Shown here: positions 1-7,274 of the stretch, one piece after another
Position numbering within the stretch: position 1 is the stretch's first letter
How the letters are laid out: each line of letters opens with the position of its first letter
NCBI RefSeq assembly: GCF_024158745.1
Contig: NZ_JAMZAW010000006.1
Coordinates: 186,001 to 250,000, forward strand
Length of the DNA: 64,000 nucleotides
Source: Paenibacillus tyrphae
GTDB taxonomy: Bacteria > Bacillota > Bacilli > Paenibacillales > NBRC-103111
Direction: 5' to 3'
Notes under the pieces: generated by a model
What the model was told of the DNA's origin: nothing
The model's input: only the letters and a program-made list of their open reading frames with translations
Database searches by the model: none
Program-made: the position numbers and the translations under genes

Positions 1-696
1 CAGCAGCCGGTCTTTGGAAATGTACACGATGCCGTCTTTGATTTCCTTGAGCAGCCCGGTGTCTTTTTTCTTCTCGCGGACGTAAGGCGTCGTACGGATT
101 TGCAGCAGCCCGTAGATGACGGCCACGAAGCTGAGTCCGTTCAGCAGAAAGCACCACCCGGCTCCGAGGTAAGCCATCATACCGGCGCCGATTGCCGGCC
201 CCACGATGCGGGCCAGATTGAATGTCGTCGAATTGAGCGCGATCGCGTTCATAAGGTCTTCCTTGCCGACGATCTCGATATTAAACGCCTGCCGCGTCGG
301 CATGTCGAACGTGTTCGTCAGCCCGAGCAGGAAGGCGAGGACCAGAATATAGCCGTACTTGACGGTGTCCGTAAAAACAAGAGCGGACAGGATCAAGGCC
401 AGCAGCATCGACACCGTCTGGGTCACAATCAGAATGTTCCGTTTCGGAAACTTGTCGATGAGCGCTCCCGCAAATAGCGAAAAGCAGGTAATGGGCAAAA
501 ATTGGATCGTTCCTACCAGCCCGAGCAGCAGGGGCGAGCCCGTCAGCGTCAGCACGAGCCAGGATTGGCCGATGTTTTGCATCCAGGTGCCGATCAGGGA
601 AACGCATTGTCCAAACCAAAAGTAACGGTAGTTTTTATGGGTCAGGGCGTGAAAGTTGTTGTTGACGACCCTCATCCCCGCATGTTTCAGATTCAC
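1..696 (-). CDS. MFS exporter (DHA3/MFS_3-like), 3' end cut by window edge
   Basis: Integral membrane secondary transporter, probably a proton-driven drug or metabolite exporter; substrate unknown. About 232 residues are visible, covering the first half of a typical 400-residue MFS protein. The segment RYFWFGQCVSLIGTWMQN near the N-terminus and the loop with DKFPKRN after the second helix are typical of the MFS_3 subfamily. The start is taken as GTG at 696, with a GGAGG about 13 bases upstream; ATG at 675 in the same frame is the alternative. It lies 35 bases downstream of a marR gene on the same strand, so it is most likely the target of that regulator. The stop codon is outside the window. 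Confidence 0.85.
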   Translation of the reverse strand, partial: MNLKHAGMRVVNNNFHALTHKNYRYFWFGQCVSLIGTWMQNIGQSWLVLTLTGSPLLLGLVGTIQFLPITCFSLFAGALIDKFPKRNILIVTQTVSMLLALILSALVFTDTVKYGYILVLAFLLGLTNTFDMPTRQAFNIEIVGKEDLMNAIALNSTTFNLARIVGPAIGAGMMAYLGAGWCFLLNGLSFVAVIYGLLQIRTTPYVREKKKDTGLLKEIKDGIVYISKDRLL

Positions 697-731
697 AAGC
701 GTTCACCTGCCTCCAAATGTAATTTCGCTGC

Positions 732-1190
732 TTAAGCTTTCGGAGTCTTGTCGTTTTCCTCGATAAACCGGGCCGCATTGGCGCCCATCTTCTCCAGCAG
801 CTCCAGGGCGAGCCGCTGCTCCTCCTCCGTCAAGCCGTCGGACAGGATGTGCCTCCAGTCGGTGAGCACCCCGCGCACCTCGTCCTTGATCCGCCAAGCC
901 TTTTCCGTCAAAAAGACGCGGTAAGAACGCTTGTCCTCCGCCCGTACCTGCCGCAGCACATAACCTTGCGCCTCCAGTTTTTTCAGCGCTTTGGCCGTCG
1001 TTCCTTTATCGATTTTCAAATAGCTCGACAGCTCCTCTTGACTGAGGCCGTCTTCTTTATACAGCGCGTTCAGAAAAATATGCTGGCCTTTGCCGATGCC
1101 ATGCGCTTTGAGCCGCTCGCCGATGTACATTTGTCCGTAACGGTACAGGAGCGACACCCACCTTGTAATCGTATGGCGCTGATCGATCAT
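732..1190 (-). CDS. MarR-family transcriptional regulator
   Basis: A 152-residue winged-helix DNA-binding protein. The central segment SQEELSSYLKIDKGTTAKAL is the helix-turn-helix recognition region of MarR proteins, followed by the KKLEAQGYVLRQ and DKRSYRVFLTEK wing typical of the family. An open frame continues upstream to 1229, but ATG at 1190 is preceded by GGGAGG at ideal spacing, so it is preferred. It is the first gene of a two-gene unit with the MFS exporter. Such pairs are usually autorepressed and induced by a ligand of the exporter; here a candidate palindrome sits between promoter and start. The ligand cannot be read from the sequence. Confidence 0.88.
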   Translation of the reverse strand: MIDQRHTITRWVSLLYRYGQMYIGERLKAHGIGKGQHIFLNALYKEDGLSQEELSSYLKIDKGTTAKALKKLEAQGYVLRQVRAEDKRSYRVFLTEKAWRIKDEVRGVLTDWRHILSDGLTEEEQRLALELLEKMGANAARFIEENDKTPKA

Positions 1191-1214
1191 CCGGCTTCCT
1201 CCCGTTCTTAAAAT

Positions 1215-1230
1215 AGTTGCACATGCCACT
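1215..1230. promoter_or_regulatory. Candidate MarR operator (imperfect palindrome)
   Basis: The 16-bp site AGTTGCACATGCCACT matches its own reverse complement at 12 of 16 positions (AGTnGCAnnTGCnACT). It lies between the minus-strand -10 box and the marR start, where a bound dimer would block transcription. The role is inferred from position and symmetry only. Confidence 0.4.
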
Positions 1231-1236
1231 AATTAC

Positions 1237-1265
1237 AGTATAGAAACAACTTGCCGCGTTGACAA
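1237..1265 (-). promoter_or_regulatory. SigA-type promoter of the marR-MFS unit
   Basis: On the minus strand TTGTCA (1260-1265) and TATACT (1237-1242) are separated by exactly 17 bases. The site is about 50 bases upstream of the marR start codon. Confidence 0.65.
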
Positions 1266-1554
1266 ACCGGACATTCGCCGAATTTACCCCTTTTCAGCGA
1301 ACAGGTCCCGAATTATCGAAGAATTTAGCCGTCTCCCTTAGGGTCGTCCGGTTGGGTGAAATAGTTACAGTCATGGAAAAAAGGCGTGCAAAATCCGCAT
1401 CCGGGCCGACGCAGCTTGTCGATTTCGTTTTCGGGCGCTCGGCAAGCTGCTGGAGTGGCCGGGAGCAGACATGGCCGCGCGCCGGAATGAAAAGGGATAT
1501 ATTTATATTAATTAACAAAAAAACTAAAAAAGTAATATTTTATTCAAAAAGTAA

Positions 1555-1583
1555 TTTACAACCATGTTCTCATGGTGTATATT
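1555..1583 (+). promoter_or_regulatory. Promoter with palindromic spacer upstream of the RiPP cluster
   Basis: TTTACA (1555-1560) and TATATT (1578-1583) are 17 bases apart. The spacer holds a perfect palindrome, ACCATG-TTCT-CATGGT (1561-1576), a likely operator for a regulator that competes with RNA polymerase. The surroundings (1500-1690) are AT-rich, unlike the flanking genes. Initiation near 1590 would give a leader of about 165 bases before the flavoprotein gene. The rest of the gap, 1266-1554, shows no gene or structure that I can support. Confidence 0.5.
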
Positions 1584-1685
1584 ATGTTTCAAGAACTCCT
1601 CAATCGAAAATGTTAATTAAGAGAATCTACTCTGTGCAGACGGATCTACAGGAATTCCCCTCGTCGCTTTTTTTTAAATCATAAA

Positions 1686-1699
1686 TGGAAGCGATTACA
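1686..1699 (+). promoter_or_regulatory. Candidate cre site (CcpA binding)
   Basis: TGGAAGCGATTACA fits the catabolite-responsive element consensus TGWNANCGNTNWCA with one mismatch (G at position 3). It lies inside the predicted leader, about 57 bases before the first gene, where CcpA would act as a roadblock. This suggests carbon catabolite control of the RiPP cluster, by inference only. Confidence 0.4.
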
Positions 1700-1755
1700 T
1701 ATTCGTTCGCAACGACGCGTCGAACTTTTTTGGATTATACCAAGGAGGGGAATCT

Positions 1756-2316
1756 ATGAAGCTGCTGATCGGAGCAAGCGCCTCTTCGGCGATCATCGAA
1801 TTGCCGTACTATATACGGATTTTTCAGGACAAACTGCAAGCCGAAGTCAGGGTCGTCGTTTCGGACAACGTTTCCAACTTCATCAACCCGCAATTCTTGG
1901 GCGCACATATCGAAGGGAAAGTCTATCAAAAAATGCTCGACCCTGCGTATGACGTCGCCGTGCCTCATTCTTTCCTTGCCTCTTGGGCGGACATGTTCAT
2001 CGTGCTGCCCTGCACCGCCAACACGTTAGCCAAAGCTGCCAACGGAATAACGGATAACCTGCTCACCATGCTCATCCTTTGTTTTCCAAGACCCGTCTTG
2101 TTTTTCCCTACGATGAATATGAACATGTACAACACGGCGGTTGTACAAGCCAATGTGCAAAAGCTGCTCGATTTAGGCCACCGCGTCGCCATTCCGGACG
2201 GAAATGTAACCGTTACCGCAACGGGAGAAAAAATGTCGGGAGGCCATCCCCCCAATCCGTATACCTGCGCGAAATACATAAATAACATGTATGAGCTCTA
2301 TTGCATGACCACATGA
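1756..2316 (+). CDS. HFCD-family flavoprotein, putative peptidyl-cysteine decarboxylase (EpiD/CoaC-like)
   Basis: A 186-residue protein of the homo-oligomeric flavin-containing Cys decarboxylase family. CoaC members decarboxylate phosphopantothenoylcysteine, and EpiD-type members oxidatively decarboxylate the C-terminal Cys of a precursor peptide. Visible signatures are the FMN-binding start KLLIGASAS, the probable catalytic His71 in VPHSFLASWAD, PCTANTLAKAANGITDNLL (85-103) and the PTMNMNM motif (118-124). It is a stand-alone decarboxylase without the CoaB half. The next gene encodes a small peptide ending in Cys and the gene after that a radical SAM maturase, so a RiPP-tailoring role is much more likely than coenzyme A synthesis. 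The start follows AAGGAGGGG. Confidence 0.85.
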   Translation: MKLLIGASASSAIIELPYYIRIFQDKLQAEVRVVVSDNVSNFINPQFLGAHIEGKVYQKMLDPAYDVAVPHSFLASWADMFIVLPCTANTLAKAANGITDNLLTMLILCFPRPVLFFPTMNMNMYNTAVVQANVQKLLDLGHRVAIPDGNVTVTATGEKMSGGHPPNPYTCAKYINNMYELYCMTT

Positions 2317-2355
2317 TGATCCGTCTTTTTCTTCCATGAAAGGAGGTGATATCAT

Positions 2356-2484
2356 ATGAAAATGGAAAATGCTGTAGTTTTTCATGGCGTAGACGTATTG
2401 GACGAAGCTGTGGATTTGGCGGAATTGTCTTCGATTATTGATGACAAAGAAAGCGATGCGAATGACAACTGTAACGGTTGCTAG
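2356..2484 (+). CDS. Putative RiPP precursor peptide, 42 residues, ending CNGC
   Basis: A short gene with a nearly perfect ribosome binding site (AGGAGGTGAT, six bases from ATG), 39 bases after the flavoprotein gene. The peptide has an acidic, helical leader-like part (VDVLDEAVDLAELSSIIDD) and a short polar tail NDNCNGC whose last residue is Cys42; Cys39 is the only other cysteine. A C-terminal Cys is what an EpiD-like decarboxylase needs, and Cys residues close together near the end are typical substrates of SPASM radical SAM enzymes. It has no signal peptide. I do not recognise a named family. It could be a random small frame, but ribosome binding site, position and composition make it a strong precursor candidate. 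Confidence 0.8.
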   Translation: MKMENAVVFHGVDVLDEAVDLAELSSIIDDKESDANDNCNGC

Positions 2485-2504
2485 TTAACGGTCGCTAGGT
2501 AACG
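2472..2504 (+). repeat. 14-bp tandem repeat over the precursor 3' end
   Basis: TAACGGTTGCTAGT (2472-2485) is followed at once by TAACGGTCGCTAGG (2486-2499) and a partial third copy TAACG (2500-2504). The first copy encodes the last residues Asn-Gly-Cys and the stop codon; the second would read Asn-Gly-Arg-stop. It looks like a slippage duplication of the end of the core. Confidence 0.75.
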
Positions 2505-2506
2505 AC

Positions 2507-2534
2507 AGAGCTGGAGACATTCGTTTCCAGCTCT
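2507..2534 (+). terminator. Intercistronic hairpin after the precursor gene
   Basis: AGAGCTGGAGAC (2507-2518) pairs with GTTTCCAGCTCT (2523-2534) over a 4-base loop, with one G-T pair. There is only a mixed pyrimidine tail, so it is probably a partial terminator or an mRNA-stabilising structure. Such hairpins often keep the precursor transcript more abundant than those of the enzymes. Confidence 0.55.
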
Positions 2535-2563
2535 TCTAACTCTTAAATAGGGCGGTGAATGAA

Positions 2564-3958
2564 ATGGAGCCATTTACAGTACTGCCACAACGCAAAAGTC
2601 CAACCAAAAGTACTCGTTATCGTGCCTCTCGTTACAACATTAAAGCGGTGGAGCCCGATGGAAGCATGTACATCACGAATACGATGTCAGGCGCATTTAT
2701 GCATATCTCGGCCGAGCAGGTTCCCTATGTCGATCAACTGCTCAAGCTTGGTGCGGATGAACCGTTGGAGGGGGGGGCCGCCGTCCTCAAGAAGCAAGGC
2801 TTTATCGTCCGCGAGGATATCAACGAGTTTTTTCGCGCCCGCATGCTGCACGAAATGATCGGAAGAAGCGAGCAGAAGCTCAGACTCATCTTTTTGACGA
2901 CCGAACAGTGCAATTTCCGGTGCAAATACTGTTATGAAAAATTTGAAAAAGGCAAGCTGCAGCCGGAGGTCATTCAAGGAGTCAAAAACTTCCTCCAGCA
3001 CAAGGTCCGTTTTCTTAACCATTTGCAAATGAGCTGGTTTGGAGGCGAACCCCTCCTTGCGCTTGACGCTATAGAAGAAATATCGCAGCACGTGATCCCC
3101 CTGTGCGACGAGTACGGGGTTAACTACCGGTCCAACATGACCACGAATGCGTACCTGTTAACGAAAAAAAATATCGAGCGGCTGTTTGCCTGTCGTGTAT
3201 TTACTTTCCAAATTACGCTGGACGGCGATGCCGAGCAGCATAACGCCAACCGGTACTTGCAAAACGGCGCCCCCACGTTTGAAACGATTTTTCAAAACCT
3301 GCTGCACCTCAAGGAACGCCCCGAACCGTTCCGCTGTAAGATCCGCATTAACTTTGACCAGACGAACGTGCATCAGATTCCGAGCTTTATCCGAAAGCTC
3401 CGTGCGCATTTCGGAGAGGATCCGCGGTTCCGCATCGATTATTTCCCCATCGGCAAATGGGGGGGAGAGAACGACGAGAATCTGGAAGTGTTGTCGCTTA
3501 AGGAATCGGTTAAGCATCAGTTGGACTTGTGCACGATGGGTTTGGAAGAAGGGCTTAACAATGACTTGGAAGACATTTTGAAGCCGGGTGGCTACGTTTG
3601 CTATGCGGCCAAATCCAATTCCTTTGTCATTGGTTCGGACGGCATCGTATACAAATGCACCGTGGCCTTGTACAACGAGAACAATCAAATCGGGCGCATC
3701 ACGCCGGACGGACAAATGCAGCTTGATGCCGACAAGCACGCGCTGTGGATTATGAACGACGAGTCGGAGGATTCCGGCTGTAAATCCTGCTTCCTGCGCC
3801 CCTCCTGTCAAGGCGCGTCCTGTCCGCTCGTGCGGATCGAGAAGGGGGTAGCCCCCTGTCCCCCGTTAAAGTCCAAAATTAAAGACGTCATCCGGATCGT
3901 CGGCAAAGAAAAACGTAAAATGGCGGTGCAAAGGCAGGCCACTTCCGCAAACGCGTAG
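2564..3958 (+). CDS. Radical SAM/SPASM peptide maturase
   Basis: A 464-residue cytoplasmic enzyme. The 4Fe-4S/SAM motif CNFRCKYC has its cysteines at 116, 120 and 123, followed by the SAM-binding WFGGEPLL. The C-terminal third carries a SPASM-type cysteine set: GYVCYA, KCTVAL, then CKSCFLRPSC, GASCPL and APCPP, which would bind auxiliary Fe-S clusters. Residues 1-105 precede the barrel and may hold the leader-binding part. Family members form thioether, C-C or oxidised linkages in ribosomal peptides. A GTG at 2555 is in frame, but ATG at 2564 is well spaced from the SD-like AGGGCGGTGA. It lies directly downstream of the precursor gene; the product chemistry cannot be told from sequence. Confidence 0.88.
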   Translation: MEPFTVLPQRKSPTKSTRYRASRYNIKAVEPDGSMYITNTMSGAFMHISAEQVPYVDQLLKLGADEPLEGGAAVLKKQGFIVREDINEFFRARMLHEMIGRSEQKLRLIFLTTEQCNFRCKYCYEKFEKGKLQPEVIQGVKNFLQHKVRFLNHLQMSWFGGEPLLALDAIEEISQHVIPLCDEYGVNYRSNMTTNAYLLTKKNIERLFACRVFTFQITLDGDAEQHNANRYLQNGAPTFETIFQNLLHLKERPEPFRCKIRINFDQTNVHQIPSFIRKLRAHFGEDPRFRIDYFPIGKWGGENDENLEVLSLKESVKHQLDLCTMGLEEGLNNDLEDILKPGGYVCYAAKSNSFVIGSDGIVYKCTVALYNENNQIGRITPDGQMQLDADKHALWIMNDESEDSGCKSCFLRPSCQGASCPLVRIEKGVAPCPPLKSKIKDVIRIVGKEKRKMAVQRQATSANA

Positions 3959-3983
3959 CATGCGTGAGAAAGGGAAGTAACCC

Positions 3984-5213
3984 ATGCTCAACAAAAATTT
4001 CTTGGCCTTTGTCGCGTGTGGAATGGTAAGCAGCATCGGGGACTTGCTTTACTTTTTTGTATTTTCCTGGTATATCGCTTCGGCGACTCATTCCGTTCAA
4101 TATATGGGGACGATTATGCTGGTCAGCGGGATCACCCAATTTGCGGCCAGCATATTTTGCGGGGCCTGGGTCGACGTATGGGGAGCCAAAAAAATCATCG
4201 CCGTCTCCAATGTGATACGCGCGCTCCTCATGATTGGACTGATGCTTGTGAGCATGGCCCAGGCCCCGTCCTTGTATGTGCTTCTGCTGATCGCTATCGC
4301 TTTTGCCATCACGGATGCCAGCTTTTATCCTGCGGTAGAAACGATCAAGCCTCAGCTTGTGTCCGAGGATCACTTAAGCCGAATGAACGGCGTGTGGTAC
4401 ACCCTTGCCCGCGTCTTGTCCCTGATTGCCCCCTCCATCAGCGCACTATGCATGAATCTGCTCGGCATTCAAGCTTCCTTTCTTTGTATGGCCGGATGCT
4501 ATACGGCATCGGCACTGCTTCTTCTCTTCGTTCGTATTCAAAAGGTACAAACCGAACCTAAACCGGAATCCGGCAAATGGAAGCATTATACGCAAAGCCT
4601 TACGGAGGGCTGGGTCTTTATTCGGAACAGCCGAATGATGATGACGCTCCTATGGCTTATTTTTTGTGTAAATATCGGGGCGAACAGCAACGGCTTGCTG
4701 CTTCCGTTTCTAATGAAAAGCATGAACTGGGATGCGCAGCATATGTCGTATATTTATACTTGGCAGGCCGCTGCCGGGATCGTCTGCGGGAGTTTATTGT
4801 CGGTGAAAAGCGTGAAGCAGCCGTCTTTTCTATATGTACTGCTCGGATTTTTGGGCCAGGGATTGGCGATTTTAACGGTATGCTTTACTTCGACCCTTGT
4901 ATTTTTGTGTCTAAACTTCGCGTGGCTGAGCGTATGTACGGCGTTGGTCAACATTTTTATCCGCACGATGATGCAAAAAGAAGTGCCCAGCCGCTACATG
5001 GCGCGGGTCGGCAGTCTGTTTGCAGCGATTAGCATGACTTCTACGCCGTTGTCCCGTTTTTTTACCGGTTTTCTGACCGACCGCCTCGGGGTCAGACAGA
5101 TGTACTTTTGGGCAGGCGCATTTGAGGTTATCGTGGTCGCTGTGTTTTTCATGCTCTATAAACAAATTACCACGCAGCCCGGCGTGAAATCGCAAACGGA
5201 GGTTAGCGGGTAG
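3984..5213 (+). CDS. MFS transporter, probable exporter of the RiPP product
   Basis: A 409-residue protein with about 12 hydrophobic segments, the length usual for the major facilitator superfamily. The loop between helices 2 and 3 reads GAWVDVWGAKKI, a variant of the conserved DRxGRR-type motif, and ITDASFYPAVETIKPQLV resembles the MFS_3 exporter group. It begins 25 bases after the maturase gene behind AAAGGGAAG and ends the cluster. By position it should carry the mature peptide across the membrane or confer self-immunity. No protease domain is visible here or in neighbouring genes, so leader removal must come from elsewhere. Confidence 0.85.
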   Translation: MLNKNFLAFVACGMVSSIGDLLYFFVFSWYIASATHSVQYMGTIMLVSGITQFAASIFCGAWVDVWGAKKIIAVSNVIRALLMIGLMLVSMAQAPSLYVLLLIAIAFAITDASFYPAVETIKPQLVSEDHLSRMNGVWYTLARVLSLIAPSISALCMNLLGIQASFLCMAGCYTASALLLLFVRIQKVQTEPKPESGKWKHYTQSLTEGWVFIRNSRMMMTLLWLIFCVNIGANSNGLLLPFLMKSMNWDAQHMSYIYTWQAAAGIVCGSLLSVKSVKQPSFLYVLLGFLGQGLAILTVCFTSTLVFLCLNFAWLSVCTALVNIFIRTMMQKEVPSRYMARVGSLFAAISMTSTPLSRFFTGFLTDRLGVRQMYFWAGAFEVIVVAVFFMLYKQITTQPGVKSQTEVSG

Positions 5214-5231
5214 GCCGGAGGCCGAATAGAG

Positions 5232-5438
5232 TGTTGAGAAAGCGGTTTTGACTGAAATAGAGAAACATACGTAGGTGGGGTATCCACTGGAGAAGCGATA
5301 GCGTCCGCCTTTGTCTTCGGGAAATGTCCGCTACTAAGCGGCTTCCAATCAAAATTTCCCGATGACAACAGCGGTCGGAAGTGGATACCCCACCCATTCG
5401 TACACCTCTATTACTTCAATATAACCACTTGCTCAACA
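5232..5438. repeat. 207-bp nested foldback element (MITE-like or structured RNA)
   Basis: Imperfect inverted arms of about 57 bp (5232-5288 and 5380-5438) start at TGTTGAG and end in a perfect 15-bp pair, GGTGGGGTATCCACT (5274-5288) with its complement (5380-5394). Inside lies a second inverted pair (5312-5325 with 5354-5367) and at the centre a small hairpin (5328-5341, CCGCT-ACTA-AGCGG). No ORF is inside. With the following terminator it fills most of the 377-base gap between the exporter and the HNH gene. The rest of that gap, 5471-5590, shows only a weak TATACT-like box near 5550. Confidence 0.75.
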
Positions 5439-5443
5439 ATCAC

Positions 5444-5470
5444 CCGGAGAGGGACTCTCCGGCTTTTTTT
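5444..5470 (+). terminator. Rho-independent terminator of the RiPP cluster
   Basis: CCGGAGAG (5444-5451) and CTCTCCGG (5455-5462) form an 8-bp stem with a GGA loop, followed by C and seven T. It would end transcription of the RiPP cluster after the foldback element. Confidence 0.9.
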
Positions 5471-5590
5471 GCGCCGTTAATGATGCACAGGATCAACGAT
5501 AAGGTCCGTTAAAGAATGGAACATGCGGAAATCCCGGCAAACCTGTTATACTAGACCTTAGCGATGTCAGACGAAAAGAAGAGGAACAAC

Positions 5591-6154
5591 ATGACTGGAG
5601 CCTACTGCAGCCTGTACAAAGCGTGCAAACGCTGCGGACAAAGCAAATATTACCGGCAGTTCCCGCCCCGGGGCGGCCGGAAAGGAAGCGGAGCATCCCG
5701 CAAAAGCGTATGCCGCAAATGCGAGCGGCGCAAGCCGGCCGCGCAAGTCCCGCAAGCGCCCCCGATACCTCGCGCGGCGAAGCTGCTAAGACAAGACAGG
5801 CAGGGCATGATTCGCATGAAGGGGAAGAGCAACAACGGCAGGCCGTGGATGCAAGAGATCGAATGGAGCCTCGCGGTGCTGCTGGTGGAGGAACAGGCGG
5901 CCGTTGTCGTGACGCCATACATGATTCGTCGGCTGTACAGCAATGATGATTTCCGGACTATGATTATGACCAGGGATCGTTATACGTGCCGCTATTGCGG
6001 CGGATACGGCGATACGATCGACCATATCGTCCCGAAATCGAAAGGCGGCCATACGACGCCGGTGAACTGCGTATGCTCCTGTTATGCATGCAACCAGAGC
6101 AAGGCCGACCAAGATGCCGCCGGGTTTATGGAGAAGCAGCGTTCCCCCGTCTGA
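5591..6154 (+). CDS. HNH endonuclease-like protein with N-terminal zinc ribbon
   Basis: A 187-residue protein. The C-terminal region has the HNH layout: CRYCGG, then TIDHIVPKSKGG with the metal-binding His pair, then NCVCSCYACNQSKAD. The N-terminus carries a second set of paired cysteines (CKRCG and CRKC) with the look of a zinc ribbon, followed by a basic stretch. Proteins like this are nucleases of unclear role, found alone or near mobile DNA. An in-frame ATG at 5564 has no ribosome binding site, whereas ATG at 5591 follows AAGAGGAA, so the latter is used. It stands alone just after the foldback element; a link between the two is only a possibility. Confidence 0.8.
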   Translation: MTGAYCSLYKACKRCGQSKYYRQFPPRGGRKGSGASRKSVCRKCERRKPAAQVPQAPPIPRAAKLLRQDRQGMIRMKGKSNNGRPWMQEIEWSLAVLLVEEQAAVVVTPYMIRRLYSNDDFRTMIMTRDRYTCRYCGGYGDTIDHIVPKSKGGHTTPVNCVCSCYACNQSKADQDAAGFMEKQRSPV

Positions 6155-6296
6155 TTCCGCAAGTGCCGGCCGCGGTACGGGACAAGGACAGGCCTGGGAC
6201 CCCGGTTCTGCACTCTTGATTCAGCGAAGGTCCTTTACGGTTAAGTAACTATCCAAGCAAAGACTTTCCAAGCTTACGCAGCGGAAGGAGGCTGGG

Positions 6297-7274
6297 ATGA
6301 TGGCGAGAACCGTAGAGCCTCGGGATCGGAAGGGGGCTTCGTTCAGCGGGACCCGAATTGACAGCGCTTCACGGACGTCCTTCGGACGGAGGAAAAGGCG
6401 GATGGGCTGCGCGGCCTTTTTGGTTCAGCTGTACTGCCGCTTTCAAGACGACGAGGTGCCCGCATTGGGGGCACAGCTTACGTATTATTTGATTTTGGCT
6501 TTCTTTCCTTTTCTAATTTTCGTCATTGCACTCCTCGGCTTCACCGAGATTTCGGCATCGGAGGTCATCGACAGCATGGCCCGCATGATGCCGGATCTGT
6601 CGAGCCGGGCGGTTGCGAACGCGTTCGAGGAAATTCAACGGTCGCGCAGCGGCTCCGTGCTTTCCATCGGATTGCTTGCCGCCTTGTGGTCGGCCTCCAA
6701 TGGCATCGGCGCGGTGATGAAGGCGTTGAACAAGGCGTATGACGAGGAAGAGAGCCGTCCGTTCTGGAAGGTCAAAGGGATTTCCATCCTGTTTACCTTA
6801 GTTCTAGCGATTGTCGTTTTGTTCACATTCGTGCTGCTAATCTTCGGCAAGATCGTCGGGGCCTCGGTTTACAAATTTGTACATTTCCCGGGAAATTTCG
6901 ATTTGCTGTGGGGATTTATCCAATATGCGATTCCGCTCGTCACGATCGCTGTCGTATTCGTCCTCTTATACCGCTACACGCCGAATTTGCGGCTGACGTT
7001 CCGCGAAGTGCTGCCCGGCGCTTTATTCGCCACGGCCGGATGGATCGCCGCTTCGCTGCTATTTTCCTACTATGTCAATCATTTCGGCAGCTATACGAAA
7101 ACGTACGGCAGCATCGGCGGTATCATCGTGCTTTTGACGTGGCTGTATTTGTCCAGCATCGTGATGATTCTGGGCGGCGAGATCAACGCCACGCTTCACT
7201 TTGACCGTCATGGCAAACGAAAGCCTTCGTGTAAGCCGTTCGGCTTTACGCTGCGATCGGACCGACGAGCTTAG
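6297..7274 (+). CDS. yihY: YihY/BrkB family membrane protein
   Basis: A 325-residue protein with a basic 40-residue N-terminal tail and about six hydrophobic segments. The phrase GAQLTYYLILAFFPFLIFVIAL, split over the first helix, is typical of the YihY/virulence factor BrkB family, which was once misnamed ribonuclease BN. Other family features are LWSASNGIGAVMKALNKAYD and the late segment GSIGGIIVLLTWLYLSS. The biochemical role of the family is not settled. ATG at 6297 follows GGAAGGAGG; ATG at 6300 is also possible. It converges with the small gene on the minus strand, the two 3' ends overlapping by four bases. Confidence 0.9.
   Translation: MMARTVEPRDRKGASFSGTRIDSASRTSFGRRKRRMGCAAFLVQLYCRFQDDEVPALGAQLTYYLILAFFPFLIFVIALLGFTEISASEVIDSMARMMPDLSSRAVANAFEEIQRSRSGSVLSIGLLAALWSASNGIGAVMKALNKAYDEEESRPFWKVKGISILFTLVLAIVVLFTFVLLIFGKIVGASVYKFVHFPGNFDLLWGFIQYAIPLVTIAVVFVLLYRYTPNLRLTFREVLPGALFATAGWIAASLLFSYYVNHFGSYTKTYGSIGGIIVLLTWLYLSSIVMILGGEINATLHFDRHGKRKPSCKPFGFTLRSDRRA

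Noticed and set aside
1259-1684. Open frame of 141 residues before the RiPP cluster
   Set aside because: It starts at TTG without an SD, contains the promoter elements and has a composition that changes abruptly with the AT-rich region.
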